Shown here: piece by piece, positions 34,016-42,672 of the stretch
Layout: each line of letters opens with the position of its first letter
Position numbering within the stretch: position 1 is the stretch's first letter
Assembly: GCA_006954405.1 (NCBI GenBank)
Contig: LVVQ01000001.1
Location: 186,001 to 250,000 of the forward strand
DNA length: 64,000 nucleotides
Source: Candidatus Methanarcanum hacksteinii
GTDB taxonomy: Archaea > Thermoplasmatota > Thermoplasmata > Methanomassiliicoccales > Methanomethylophilaceae
Reading direction: 5' to 3'
The notes under the pieces: generated by a model
What the model was told of the DNA's origin: nothing
The model's database searches: none
The model's input: the letters and a program-made list of their open reading frames with translations, nothing else
Made by a program: the position numbers and the translations under genes

Positions 34016-35040
34016 GTTTCTGCGTGAAATGCGGTGAGGAGGGCGTGGAGACCGTGGACGGTCTCTGCATCAGATGTTTCCTCGACGGAAGGAAACTGGT
34101 CGTCATGCCCCATCACGTCGATCTGATAAGATGCGCGAACTGCAATGAGTTCATGGTAGCCGATCAGTGGGTGAGGAAGAATCAGGATGATGCCATAATC
34201 GATATCGCATTGTCTACAGCGAAACTTATCCCAGAAGCGAAACTGATCTCGATCGGACCCATGGTGGAGAGACAGGATGAGAGGACGTTCGTCGTACATG
34301 CACAGTTCGATCTCGATGTCGGAGGGATAAGGGTCTCGGATGAGAGCAGTGTCATCGTCCGTCTGAAGAACGGCGTATGCAAGAGATGCTCAAGGCAGTT
34401 AGGTAGCTATTATGAATCGATATTGCAGCTGCGCAGCGGTGACAAGAATCTACCAGACGATCTGAGGGACGAGGTGGTGAGATGGGTCAGCAGAACCGTT
34501 GATGACTATGCAAAGAATAATCGCGACCTCTTCATAACCAAGATACAGAAAGCTATCGGAGGGATAGACTTCTATCTGTCATCCACATCCATGGGGAAAT
34601 CCCTTACGAAGGACCTTGCGGATAGATATGGCGCGGAGGTGAAGGAATCGTCCTCCCTGGTTGGTCAGACATCCGACGGACAGGAGATGTACCGTGTGAC
34701 ATTCCTCGTCAGGTTGCCGGCATATCACGTCGGGGATATACTGCATTATAATGATAAACCATACAAATTGATCTCAGTGAACAAATCCGGTGGAAGGATA
34801 ATGGACCTATCCACATTCCGCGACATGCCGATAAAGAGGTCGGAACTCTCGGACATAAGGATAATGTTCAAAGGATCGGAACTCTCGGATGCTGTGGTCG
34901 TCTCGAGGTCAGGCGATGAGATACAGGTACTGCATCCAAGGACCTATTCGACCGTGGATCTCCGTATACCGAAGGGCGCGGAGATAGGCGAATCCGTGAA
35001 GGTCATTGAGGTCGAGGAGGAATTGCTCTTCGTTCCTTGA
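34012..35040 (+). CDS. nmd3: NMD3-family ribosomal protein
   Basis: A 342-residue archaeal homologue of the eukaryotic 60S export adaptor NMD3. The N-terminus has two zinc-binding CxxC pairs ('FCVKCGEEGVETVDGLCIRC' and 'IRCANCNEF'), with a further CxxC in 'CKRCSRQLG'. The C-terminal half contains beta-rich domains of the family. Archaea lack nuclear export, so it probably acts in large-subunit maturation. Fourth gene of the wHTH-MCM-DUF424-NMD3 unit. Confidence 0.9.
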   Translation: MSFCVKCGEEGVETVDGLCIRCFLDGRKLVVMPHHVDLIRCANCNEFMVADQWVRKNQDDAIIDIALSTAKLIPEAKLISIGPMVERQDERTFVVHAQFDLDVGGIRVSDESSVIVRLKNGVCKRCSRQLGSYYESILQLRSGDKNLPDDLRDEVVRWVSRTVDDYAKNNRDLFITKIQKAIGGIDFYLSSTSMGKSLTKDLADRYGAEVKESSSLVGQTSDGQEMYRVTFLVRLPAYHVGDILHYNDKPYKLISVNKSGGRIMDLSTFRDMPIKRSELSDIRIMFKGSELSDAVVVSRSGDEIQVLHPRTYSTVDLRIPKGAEIGESVKVIEVEEELLFVP

Positions 35041-35067
35041 ATCGATGTTATGTGAACGGGATCCCAA

Positions 35068-36222
35068 ATGAAGATAGCTATTGTTACCGACAGTTACCAT
35101 CCGACCCGTGACGGTGTCGTGGCTAGCATAGATACTGTGAACGGGATACTCAGGGATCACGGCGTCGAGACGGATATCGTCGCACCCGATCCCGGGAATG
35201 ATGACGAACGTATCGAGGGAGTCCATTACTTCAGATCGGTATCGTTCAAGAGCTATCCGGGTTATTTCATCCCGATATATCCATCACATGCTAAACGTGT
35301 CCTCAGGGACATATCCCCTGATGTCGTGCACATACAGGGCGTTGCCGTGATGGCCTTGAAGGGCATCGTAGCGGCACATAAGCTTGGGATACCGGTGGTG
35401 ATGACATTCCATACGATGGTCGGTGATACGGTCAAGTACTATTCGCCGATCAGGATCCCGCCGAGATTGGCAGATAAGTTGGTGTGGAAGTACATCGGTT
35501 ATCTCACCAGGTGGGTGGATGCCATCGTAGCGCCATCCGAATCCACCAAGAGGGAATTGATCGAGAGGGGCGTGAAGGTATCCGATATCAGGGTGATACC
35601 AACGCCTATCGACGGTAATAGATTCAGGCCGGATGTTGACGGTTCTGTGATAAGGGAGAGGTTCGGTCTTCAGGATAAGAGGATAGTATTGAGTCTCTGT
35701 CGCGTATCATTCGAGAAGAACATCGACATGTTGGTCCGTGCGATAAAGGGATTGGATGACGATGTCGTCCTTCTGATCGTGGGCAAGGGTCCTGCGACCG
35801 ATTCGCTGAGGGCATTATCCGAGGAATTGAACATCTCTGACAGGGTGATATTCGCCGGATTCGCTCCTGATGAGGAGGTCGTGATGTACTATACGGCATC
35901 GGACGTCTTCGCCGTGGCCTCGAGATTCGAGACACAGTGTCTATCGGCAATCGAAGCGATGTCCTGCGGCCTTCCTGTCGTATGCGCAAGGGCAAGGGCG
36001 TTGGAGGATTATGTCGTCGATGGTCAGAATGGTTACCTTTTCGATGACGATGTCGATGATTGCATCGAGAAATTGAGATTGGGATTGAAGGCTGATGATG
36101 TCATGAGATCCAAGGCCAAAGAGACCGCTTCGGATTTCTCGGTACCGAGATTCATGGAGAGGATGTCATCGCTCTATGATGATGTCATAGCAGCGAAGAA
36201 GGGGGAGAAGGATGATAGGTGA
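35068..36222 (+). CDS. Glycosyltransferase family 4 (lipid glycosylation type)
   Basis: A 384-residue GT-B enzyme. The N-terminal Rossmann half ('MKIAIVTDSYHPTRDGVVAS', 'VVHIQGVAVMALKGIVAAHK') and the C-terminal nucleotide-sugar half ('LSLCRVSFEKNIDMLVRAIK', 'VFAVASRFETQCLSAIEAMS') are complete; the E(x7)E pattern lies in 'ETQCLSAIE'. Its profile resembles diacylglycerol-glucosyl- and mannosyltransferases. It forms an operon with a DedA-like membrane protein and a second GT4, suggesting synthesis of a surface glycolipid. Confidence 0.87.
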   Translation: MKIAIVTDSYHPTRDGVVASIDTVNGILRDHGVETDIVAPDPGNDDERIEGVHYFRSVSFKSYPGYFIPIYPSHAKRVLRDISPDVVHIQGVAVMALKGIVAAHKLGIPVVMTFHTMVGDTVKYYSPIRIPPRLADKLVWKYIGYLTRWVDAIVAPSESTKRELIERGVKVSDIRVIPTPIDGNRFRPDVDGSVIRERFGLQDKRIVLSLCRVSFEKNIDMLVRAIKGLDDDVVLLIVGKGPATDSLRALSEELNISDRVIFAGFAPDEEVVMYYTASDVFAVASRFETQCLSAIEAMSCGLPVVCARARALEDYVVDGQNGYLFDDDVDDCIEKLRLGLKADDVMRSKAKETASDFSVPRFMERMSSLYDDVIAAKKGEKDDR

Positions 36223-36790
36223 CTGGTTGTATGGTGTGTTCGGACCATACGGATACATCGGCATCCTGGTGTTCATCTTCCTATTGTTCTACATAGATTC
36301 GCTCATATTCCCCACTCTGCCAGAGGTATTCTTCATCCTGAGTTTCATGTACGATCCTACCCCGTACTGGGGGATGATACTGTTATTGGTGGGTGCTGTG
36401 GCGGAATTCGCCGGTGTGACATCTCTATACCTGGTGGTGGAACGCATACGTGTGCCTGAGAGGATAAGGTCCGTCGCAGATAAATATTCCAAATTCCTGA
36501 TATTGAACGATGAACGGATGATATTGGTCAATCGTGTAGCACCTGTGATGCCATTCACAGGGGCATTCATAAGCCTGATAGAATCATGGGAGATCAAGAG
36601 GGCATGGTTCTATCTCATCTTGGGATATGTGTTGAAGTATGGTGCGATCCTGTTGTTCGCCAACTTCTTCTTCGCATTCTTCTCGGGTCCGCAGGCTGAA
36701 GTATTATCCATAGTGATGATAATAATCGTCATGGCGGTGAGCCTTTTCATGGCCTACCGCAAGAAGAAAAGAGAGGGTCTGTCGCAATGA
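36212..36790 (+). CDS. DedA/SNARE-associated-like membrane protein
   Basis: A 192-residue polytopic protein with about five hydrophobic segments. 'NRVAPVMPFTGAFISLIESW' corresponds to the 'RxxPxxP' re-entrant region of the DedA/VTT superfamily, lipid scramblases or transporters. It overlaps the upstream GT4 gene by 11 bases and the downstream GT4 by 4 bases. With two glycosyltransferases it could move a glycolipid or its carrier across the membrane; this is inference. Confidence 0.7.
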   Translation: MIGDWLYGVFGPYGYIGILVFIFLLFYIDSLIFPTLPEVFFILSFMYDPTPYWGMILLLVGAVAEFAGVTSLYLVVERIRVPERIRSVADKYSKFLILNDERMILVNRVAPVMPFTGAFISLIESWEIKRAWFYLILGYVLKYGAILLFANFFFAFFSGPQAEVLSIVMIIIVMAVSLFMAYRKKKREGLSQ

Positions 36791-37863
36791 AAGTAGTGGA
36801 CGTCAATCCGTTCTTCTATCCTTTCGTCGGAGGGATAGAGCACAGGATGCATCTGATAGCTAAGGAGATGGTCTCCAGAGGACACGATGTCACCATAGTG
36901 ACGGGTCAGCTGGAAGGCACGGAATTGAATGAGGTGTCGGAATATGGATACAAGATAGTCAGATTACCATCCAAATTCATCAATCTGTACAATCCTCCGT
37001 ACATATCGTCCACAGGTCTCCTCGAGACCCTGAACGAGATAGATGCCGACATAGTCAATTTCAATTACAGATGGGCTCCGTCATACAGTAAGGATATGAG
37101 GAGATACGCTGGAAAGAAGGTGTTCACCTTCCACAACATGTGGGGCGAGGGTGTAGGATTGCAACATTACGCATCGGCGATATCTGATAGGCTGTTCAAG
37201 AGGACGTTGGATACATTCGATCACATAATCTCCGTGAGCGACTATGTGCGCAGCGACCTCATCGGAAGGGGGTTCCCCAGTGACAAGGTCACAACCGCGA
37301 CACCATGTCTGGATAGATATCCAGAGATTACAGGCGAGGAGGATGATTTCATCCTGTACGTGGGGAGATTGGTCCGTACCAAAGGATTGGACTATCTTGT
37401 CAAGGCCATGCAGGATGTGGATACGAAACTGATCATCTGCGGAAAAGGACCGGATATGGAACGTTTGAAGAAGAAAATAGAACGTTACGGCGTGTCCGAC
37501 AAGGTGGAGTTGAAAGGATGGGTCAGCGAAGAGGAGAAGGATCATTACATGAGTCGTTGCAAACTCTTCGTGATGCCTTCATTGTATGAATCCTATGGTC
37601 TTGCGGCGTTGGAGATCCTGTCGTACGGTAAACCGGTCATATGTACGAATGTCGACGGTCTTCCGATGACCGTGCAGGATGGAGGATTGTATGTCAAGCC
37701 AAAGGATCCCTTTGATCTTGCGGATGCGATCAACAGTGCACTGTCGAATGACCCTCTTCGTCACAAACTGGGCAGGAACGCGCGTGCCATCGCCATGAAA
37801 CAGAATGTCACTGCAACTGTTGATGTCATCGAGGAAGTCTACAGGAAAGTCCTGGACCAATGA
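36787..37863 (+). CDS. Glycosyltransferase family 4
   Basis: A 358-residue GT-B glycosyltransferase. 'VDVNPFFYPFVGGIEHRMHL' is the usual acceptor-side start, 'FILYVGRLVRTKGLDYLVKA' the linker to the donor domain, and 'FVMPSLYESYGLAALEILSY' carries the E(x7)E motif. Third gene of the GT4-DedA-GT4 operon, coupled by a 4-base overlap. Acceptor unknown. A palindromic repeat begins 22 bases after its stop. Confidence 0.88.
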   Translation: MKVVDVNPFFYPFVGGIEHRMHLIAKEMVSRGHDVTIVTGQLEGTELNEVSEYGYKIVRLPSKFINLYNPPYISSTGLLETLNEIDADIVNFNYRWAPSYSKDMRRYAGKKVFTFHNMWGEGVGLQHYASAISDRLFKRTLDTFDHIISVSDYVRSDLIGRGFPSDKVTTATPCLDRYPEITGEEDDFILYVGRLVRTKGLDYLVKAMQDVDTKLIICGKGPDMERLKKKIERYGVSDKVELKGWVSEEEKDHYMSRCKLFVMPSLYESYGLAALEILSYGKPVICTNVDGLPMTVQDGGLYVKPKDPFDLADAINSALSNDPLRHKLGRNARAIAMKQNVTATVDVIEEVYRKVLDQ

Positions 37864-37884
37864 TCTGAAGTATGTGTCCATTCA

Positions 37885-37923
37885 ACTTTGACATTTCAGG
37901 AATTTTTCCTGTTTTGTCAAAGT
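37885..37923. repeat. 39-bp palindromic repeat, upstream copy
   Basis: Two 18-base arms, beginning ACTTTGACA and ending TGTCAAAGT, meet around TTT; 15 of 18 positions pair, the exceptions forming a TTT/TTT internal bulge. It is identical over all 39 bases to 39180-39218, on the other side of AAA+ copy 3. Its right end merges into a TATA-like GTATATTTAG, so it overlaps the ATPase promoter. Confidence 0.85.
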
Positions 37924-37951
37924 ATATTTAGTAGCAATCCGATTTGAATTC

Positions 37952-39175
37952 ATGAGATCGGAAAACACGATCCCGAGGGAGAGATATCTCGAGAGGATAC
38001 GCCCGTTGTATGATGTGGACATAATCAAGGTGATAATGGGGCCAAGGCGTTCTGGTAAATCGGTCATACTCTCGATGATATGCGATGAGATCGATGCAGA
38101 CGATGACCACAAGATTCAGATCAATTTCGAGGACCTGAGGTTCGATTTCATAAAAGATGCCAAGGATCTCGATGAGTATGTACGCAAACAGATGGCGATG
38201 GATGGAAAGTACTACCTCTTCCTCGATGAGATACAATACGTGAAGGATTTCGCCAAGGCCCTTGCCTCGATCAAGGCGACTACAGATTGTTCCATATTCG
38301 TCACCGGAAGTAACAGCAGGATGCTCTCTGGAGAATTGGCGTCAATGATCACAGGGAGGACAATGCAGTTCGAGGTCCTTCCATTCTCATACTCCGAATC
38401 GAAGGAATATGTTACAATGATCGATGGTTCCATCCCAGACGATTTCATCACAGATTACATCGAATTAGGCGGATATCCGCAAAGATTCCAGATGGGCAAC
38501 GAATCCACGGCACATAGATTCCTAGATGAGCTCTATCAGTCGGTCGTTGAGAAGGACATAAGGGGACGTCATCCAGATATTGATATTGACAAGTTCAAGA
38601 GGATAGCTTCCTTCGTCCTTGCGAACTGCGGTAACGATTTCTCCGCAAGGACCATCTCATCATACCTGAAGAAGAATGAGGGGATCGAGATATCGATACA
38701 ATCCATCCACAATTATCTGAACTATATGGAGGAAGCATATCTTCTGAAAAGGGTCAGCATCTACGACATCTCGGGAAAGGCGGTCCTGTCATCGAAACCT
38801 AAGAATTACGCTCTTGATAACGGTCTGAGATACATCATGACCAATACCGTCGACATCCAGAATGGATATTTCCTTGAGAATCTGGTCTATCTGGAATTGA
38901 TCGGCAGAGGATACGATGTGTACGTTGGCAAGAAGTACAATGGTGAGATCGATTTCGTTGTTGTTTCAGGAGGTAGGAAATGTTTCATCCAGGTCGCATA
39001 TCTGATAGTGGATGAAGCGACCTCCAAGAGAGAGTTCGGAGCATTCGATTCGGTCCGTGACGCATCTCCGAAATATGTCATCTCCATGGATAGATTGGAC
39101 ATGTCCCGCGATGGGATCACGCACATCAACCTGATCGATTTCCTCGAAGGGAGGAAGGATATCTTCTTGACGTAG
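37952..39175 (+). CDS. AAA+ ATPase with DUF4143-type C-terminus (copy 3, QVxY subtype)
   Basis: A 407-residue AAA_14/DUF4143 ATPase. Walker A is GPRRSGKS (30-37), Walker B 'YYLFLDEIQYV', sensor strand 'CSIFVTGSNSRM'. The C-terminal domain reads 'GEIDFVVVSGG' then 'FIQVAYLI', so, as in copy 1, the nuclease-like ExK is absent. Leaderless from TATA at 37922-37931. It ends in TAG (39173-39175), one of only three TAG stops in the window; if read through as pyrrolysine, translation would continue 20 more codons across the downstream palindrome. Identical 39-bp palindromes stand on both sides of the gene. Confidence 0.88.
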   Translation: MRSENTIPRERYLERIRPLYDVDIIKVIMGPRRSGKSVILSMICDEIDADDDHKIQINFEDLRFDFIKDAKDLDEYVRKQMAMDGKYYLFLDEIQYVKDFAKALASIKATTDCSIFVTGSNSRMLSGELASMITGRTMQFEVLPFSYSESKEYVTMIDGSIPDDFITDYIELGGYPQRFQMGNESTAHRFLDELYQSVVEKDIRGRHPDIDIDKFKRIASFVLANCGNDFSARTISSYLKKNEGIEISIQSIHNYLNYMEEAYLLKRVSIYDISGKAVLSSKPKNYALDNGLRYIMTNTVDIQNGYFLENLVYLELIGRGYDVYVGKKYNGEIDFVVVSGGRKCFIQVAYLIVDEATSKREFGAFDSVRDASPKYVISMDRLDMSRDGITHINLIDFLEGRKDIFLT

Positions 39176-39179
39176 ACAT

Positions 39180-39218
39180 ACTTTGACATTTCAGGAATTT
39201 TTCCTGTTTTGTCAAAGT
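39180..39218. repeat. 39-bp palindromic repeat, downstream copy
   Basis: Exact direct copy of 37885-37923, beginning 4 bases after the ATPase stop. Unlike the upstream copy it is not followed by a TATA box, so it is not needed as a promoter here. Recombination between copies would remove the gene cleanly. Confidence 0.85.
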
Positions 39219-39357
39219 CATTCATCGAAGTAGGATGACGATCTTGTTCAGGAATATCGCAGAATAGGAAGAATAGCAACTTCATAGCAAATGTTCGACA
39301 CCTCTATCTTTAAATAAGGTAAGAGAATAGTCCGTCTGCTCTTTAGAGCCGATGAAT

Positions 39358-39382
39358 AATGAGGGCGTCACGGCGCCTGAAA
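39358..39382 (+). promoter_or_regulatory. Candidate K-turn in the L7Ae leader
   Basis: The leader contains GA (39361-39362), stem GGGCG/CGCCT (39363-39367 with 39374-39378, loop TCACGG) and GA (39379-39380): tandem sheared G-A pairs on a short stem, preceded by a 3-base bulge AAT. The lower stem is weak. L7Ae binds K-turns and is known in some archaea to repress its own mRNA. TATA at about 39308-39318 puts this element inside the transcript. Confidence 0.4.
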
Positions 39383-39394
39383 GAGGTAATTGAA

Positions 39395-39760
39395 ATGTCT
39401 GTATTTGTTAAGTTTGAGACACCGAAAGAGCTGTCGGACAAAGCCTACAACCTCGCCGAGATGGCAAGGGATGGCGGAAAGATCAAAAAGGGAACCAACG
39501 AGGTCACCAAAGCAGTCGAGAGAGGAGAGGCCGCTGTTGTCATTATGGCAGTCGATGTCGAGCCCCCAGAGATTCTCGCACACATGCCTGCACTCTGTGA
39601 AGAGAGGGGCGTACCTTACGTCTACGTTCCTGCAAAAGTCGAGCTCGGAAACGCAATCGGACTCGAGAAACCCACGGCATCAATCGCAATCGTCGATGTC
39701 GGAAAGGGAAAAGCACTTTGTGATGAGATCGCAGAAGCAGTCAAAGCACTGAAGAACTGA
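39395..39760 (+). CDS. rpl7ae: Ribosomal protein L7Ae
   Basis: A 121-residue K-turn-binding protein of the large subunit, also part of box C/D, H/ACA and RNase P particles. 'KGTNEVTKAVERGEAAVVIM' is the RNA-binding signature and 'VPYVYVPAKVELGNAIGLEK' the second conserved block. ATG at 39395 is used, after GAGG with suitable spacing; the longer in-frame start at 39359 would include a structured leader. First gene of the conserved operon L7Ae-S28e-L24e-Ndk-aIF5B. Confidence 0.96.
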   Translation: MSVFVKFETPKELSDKAYNLAEMARDGGKIKKGTNEVTKAVERGEAAVVIMAVDVEPPEILAHMPALCEERGVPYVYVPAKVELGNAIGLEKPTASIAIVDVGKGKALCDEIAEAVKALKN

Positions 39761-39771
39761 TGGTGATTTGA

Positions 39772-39984
39772 ATGGTCGACACAGACAGCATCCCGTCAGA
39801 GGTCGTCGAGATAATCGGACGTACCGGAATGACAGGTGAGGCAACCCAGGTCAAGGTCCGTGTACTTGATGGACGTGACAAGGGAAGGATCATCACCAGG
39901 AACATCATGGGTCCCGTAAGGATGGGCGACATCTTGATGCTCAGAGAGACATCGAGAGAGGCCAGAAAGCTCGGAATGAGGTGA
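39772..39984 (+). CDS. rps28e: Ribosomal protein S28e
   Basis: A 70-residue small-subunit protein with the OB-like S28e fold. 'EVVEIIGRTGMTGEATQVKV' and the C-terminal 'ETSREARKLGMR' are hallmark sequences. It follows L7Ae after 11 bases with GGTGATTTGA as ribosome binding context. Confidence 0.97.
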   Translation: MVDTDSIPSEVVEIIGRTGMTGEATQVKVRVLDGRDKGRIITRNIMGPVRMGDILMLRETSREARKLGMR

Positions 39985-39989
39985 TTTGA

Positions 39990-40217
39990 ATGGCAGAGAT
40001 CAGAAAATGTTCATTCTGTTACAGAGAGATCGAGCCTGGAACGGGTAAGATGTTCGTGAAGAAGGACGGAACCGTTCTCAACTTCTGCACAAACAAGTGC
40101 TACAAGAACATGATCGAACTCAAGAGAGTGCCCAGGACCACACAGTGGACCGACAAAGCCATCTCAGAGAAGAAGATCCGTTTGAAATCAGCCGAGAAGG
40201 CCGAGAACAAGGAGTGA
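39990..40217 (+). CDS. rpl24e: Ribosomal protein L24e
   Basis: A 75-residue zinc-binding ribosomal protein. 'KCSFCYREIEPGTGKMFVKK' and 'LNFCTNKCYKN' provide the four cysteines (CxxC and CxxxC), and 'RVPRTTQWT' is the conserved RNA-binding tail. Lies 5 bases after rps28e. Confidence 0.97.
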   Translation: MAEIRKCSFCYREIEPGTGKMFVKKDGTVLNFCTNKCYKNMIELKRVPRTTQWTDKAISEKKIRLKSAEKAENKE

Positions 40218-40222
40218 ATCCC

Positions 40223-40678
40223 ATGGCAATGGAACAGACCTACCTTATGATCAAACCCGACGCGGTCCAGAGAGGACTCTGCGGAGAGATCGTGACACGT
40301 TTCGAGAAGAAAGGTCTCAAGCTCATCGCCATGAAGCTCATGGTGATCCCCAAGGAGACAGCCGAGACACACTACGGTGAGCACAAGGGAAAGAAATTCT
40401 ACGATTCCCTCATCACATACATCACGTCCGGACCTGTCCTCGCTATGGTCTGGGAAGGCGACAACGCAGTCCAGGTCTGCAGGAACATCATGGGTAAGAC
40501 GAACCCTCAGGAGTCCGCACCCGGAACCATCCGTGGAGACTACGGAATGGTCACAGGCGTGAACATCATCCACGGTTCAGATTCACCCGAGTCTGCAAAG
40601 AGGGAGATCGGTATCTTCTTCAAACCCGAGGAACTCTGTTCCTACGACAGGACACTTGATAAGTGGACCTACGAATAA
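40223..40678 (+). CDS. ndk: Nucleoside diphosphate kinase
   Basis: A 151-residue kinase that balances NTP pools by a phosphohistidine intermediate. 'TYLMIKPDAVQRGLCGEIVT' is the conserved N-terminus; the active-site histidine is in 'TGVNIIHGSDSPESAKREI'. ATG at 40223 follows the L24e stop by 5 bases; a second ATG at 40229 is possible. Fourth gene of the ribosomal operon, with a hairpin after it. Confidence 0.97.
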   Translation: MAMEQTYLMIKPDAVQRGLCGEIVTRFEKKGLKLIAMKLMVIPKETAETHYGEHKGKKFYDSLITYITSGPVLAMVWEGDNAVQVCRNIMGKTNPQESAPGTIRGDYGMVTGVNIIHGSDSPESAKREIGIFFKPEELCSYDRTLDKWTYE

Positions 40679-40691
40679 ACGCATTGTGTAT

Positions 40692-40707
40692 CGGGGGACA
40701 TCCCCCG
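40692..40707 (+). terminator. GC hairpin after ndk
   Basis: CGGGGG (40692-40697) pairs with CCCCCG (40702-40707) around ACAT, 14 bases after the ndk stop. It lacks a T-run, so it may attenuate rather than end transcription before infB. Confidence 0.5.
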
Positions 40708-40802
40708 TACATCATTTCTTCTACATCTTCCATATCATCCAGGATACATTCCCAAACGCCTATATCATGTGACCACATAACCCTCGGATGCTAGGTGATT
40801 CT

Positions 40803-42554
40803 ATGGCAATCAGGCAACCTGTTGTGAGTGTATTGGGACATGTCGATCATGGTAAGACGAAACTATTGGATGCGATAAGAGGGACTACCGTTCAGTCCAG
40901 GGAGGCAGGTGCGATCACACAGCACATCGGCGCTACCGAGGTACCCATCGATCACATCTACAAGGTCTGCGGTCCGCTCATCGGGAAGAAGAAATTCGAT
41001 GTTCCCGGATTGTTGTTCATCGATACGCCAGGACACCATTCGTTCATCACACTCAGGGCGAGGGGTGGCTCTTTGGCCGATATCGCCGTTCTTGTCATAG
41101 ACATAAGGGAAGGGATAATGCCTCAGACGATAGAATCAATAAAGATCCTGAGGCAGTACAAGACGCCATTCATCATAGCACTCAACAAGGTCGATACAAT
41201 CCAAGGATGGATCGTCGAGAAGGATGCACCATTCGTCCTCAGTGAGAAGAAACAACAGGCACACACCATAGCAGCATTCGAGGAGAGGCTCTATTCGATC
41301 ATGGGGGATCTCTCCATCCACGGGATAAGCGCGGACAGGTACGACAGGATCGACGATTTCACGAAGACGGTGGCATTGGTGCCGATCAGTGCTAAGGAGG
41401 GTGTCGGTGTACCCGATCTCCTTCTGATGTTGATAGGTCTCGCACAGCGTTTCCTGGAATCACAGCTCGCTAAGGCGGAAGGACCCGGAAGGGGGACTAT
41501 CCTGGAGATAAAGGAAGAGAAGGGGCTCGGTAAGACCTTGGATATGATCCTCTATGATGGTGTACTCAAGAAGGGAGACACCGTTGCTCTCGGTACGAGG
41601 GGCGCACCGGTGGTCACCAGGGTCAAAGCGATCCTCAAACCGAAACCATTGGATGAGATAAGGGATCCGAGGGACCGTTTCGATTCCGTCAACGAACTGC
41701 ATGCGGCAGCCGGTGTGAAATTATCATGTCAGAATATGGATGGCGTCATCGCAGGTGCTCCGATCAGAGTGGTCAAGAACGACAGGGATCCATCCATAAA
41801 GGAGATGACCGAGGAGGCTTCGGTCAAGATCGAGATACAGGATCAGGGAATAACGATCAAGGCCGATGCGATAGGTTCATTGGAGGCACTCGCTTTCGAA
41901 GCGAAGGCCGCAGGCATACCGATAAGGAAGTACGGTGTCGGTGAGGTGTCGAGGAGGGATGTGGTGGAGACCGCTGCATTCACAGACCCTATGAACAGGG
42001 TGATGTTGGTCTTCAACGCCAATGTGTCCAAGGAAGCCGAATCCGAGATATTGAACACTGGAGTGAAGCTCTTCTCCAATCAGGTCGTGTATCGTCTTAT
42101 AGAAGAGTATCAAGAATGGGTGGATGAGGCCAAGAGGGCCAAGGATGCGGATCAAAGATTGGAGATGCCGTTCCCTGCCAAGTTCATGGTCATGCCCAAT
42201 TGCGTATTCCATGCAACGAAACCCGCAATAGTCGGGGTACGTGTGCTCGCTGGTAAGGTGAGGGCGAATCTCAGGTTGATCAAGAAGGATGGTTCCGATG
42301 CAGGTAAGGTCAGGAGTCTCCGTGATGGAGAGGAGGTCCTGAAGGACGCATCACAGGGTGACGAGGTCGCTATGGCGATCGATGGCGTCACCGTCGGAAG
42401 GCAGATCGATGTTGAGGATGTCATCTATGTTGAATTGATGGAGTCCACGATCAAGGAATTGCAGACCAAGGCTGACCTCAACGAGGATGAGAAGATGACC
42501 CTCGAGGAATACTTGGAGATCAAGAGGAAGTCCGATCCATTCTGGGGTATGTGA
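40803..42554 (+). CDS. infB: Translation initiation factor aIF5B
   Basis: A 583-residue GTPase promoting subunit joining. G1 'GHVDHGKTKLLD', G3 'DTPGHHSF', G4 'NKVD', G5 region 'VPISAKEGVG', and the beta-barrel and C-terminal domains ('FPAKFMVMPNCVFHATKPAI') are complete. ATG at 40803 is chosen with AGGTGAT (40793-40799) upstream, over ATG 40788. No intein is present although archaeal infB often carries one. It closes the ribosomal operon and is 118 bases from mtbA, whose promoter has its own operator. Confidence 0.95.
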   Translation: MAIRQPVVSVLGHVDHGKTKLLDAIRGTTVQSREAGAITQHIGATEVPIDHIYKVCGPLIGKKKFDVPGLLFIDTPGHHSFITLRARGGSLADIAVLVIDIREGIMPQTIESIKILRQYKTPFIIALNKVDTIQGWIVEKDAPFVLSEKKQQAHTIAAFEERLYSIMGDLSIHGISADRYDRIDDFTKTVALVPISAKEGVGVPDLLLMLIGLAQRFLESQLAKAEGPGRGTILEIKEEKGLGKTLDMILYDGVLKKGDTVALGTRGAPVVTRVKAILKPKPLDEIRDPRDRFDSVNELHAAAGVKLSCQNMDGVIAGAPIRVVKNDRDPSIKEMTEEASVKIEIQDQGITIKADAIGSLEALAFEAKAAGIPIRKYGVGEVSRRDVVETAAFTDPMNRVMLVFNANVSKEAESEILNTGVKLFSNQVVYRLIEEYQEWVDEAKRAKDADQRLEMPFPAKFMVMPNCVFHATKPAIVGVRVLAGKVRANLRLIKKDGSDAGKVRSLRDGEEVLKDASQGDEVAMAIDGVTVGRQIDVEDVIYVELMESTIKELQTKADLNEDEKMTLEEYLEIKRKSDPFWGM

Positions 42555-42584
42555 TACCTCAAAACCCCTTCAAACGGTTCATTC

Positions 42585-42611
42585 CGAACATGTTCGTACA
42601 TTGCATTATAA
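42585..42611 (+). promoter_or_regulatory. Operator-promoter element of mtbA
   Basis: A perfect 12-bp palindrome CGAACATGTTCG (42585-42596), then TACATTG and CATTATAA (TATA box). The same palindrome, seven-base spacer beginning TACA, and CATTATAA recur at 44441-44467 before the MFS gene. The palindrome sits where a factor would contact TBP/TFB just upstream of the TATA box. Confidence 0.75.
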
Positions 42612-42672
42612 TTGCTTCAATCGTATTGTTCTACGGGCAAAAACTTTAGAACAGTTGATTGAGGTGAGTTAG

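Noticed and set aside
40223..40678. An intein or insertion in ndk/infB region
   Set aside because: Both proteins align to their families without extra blocks.
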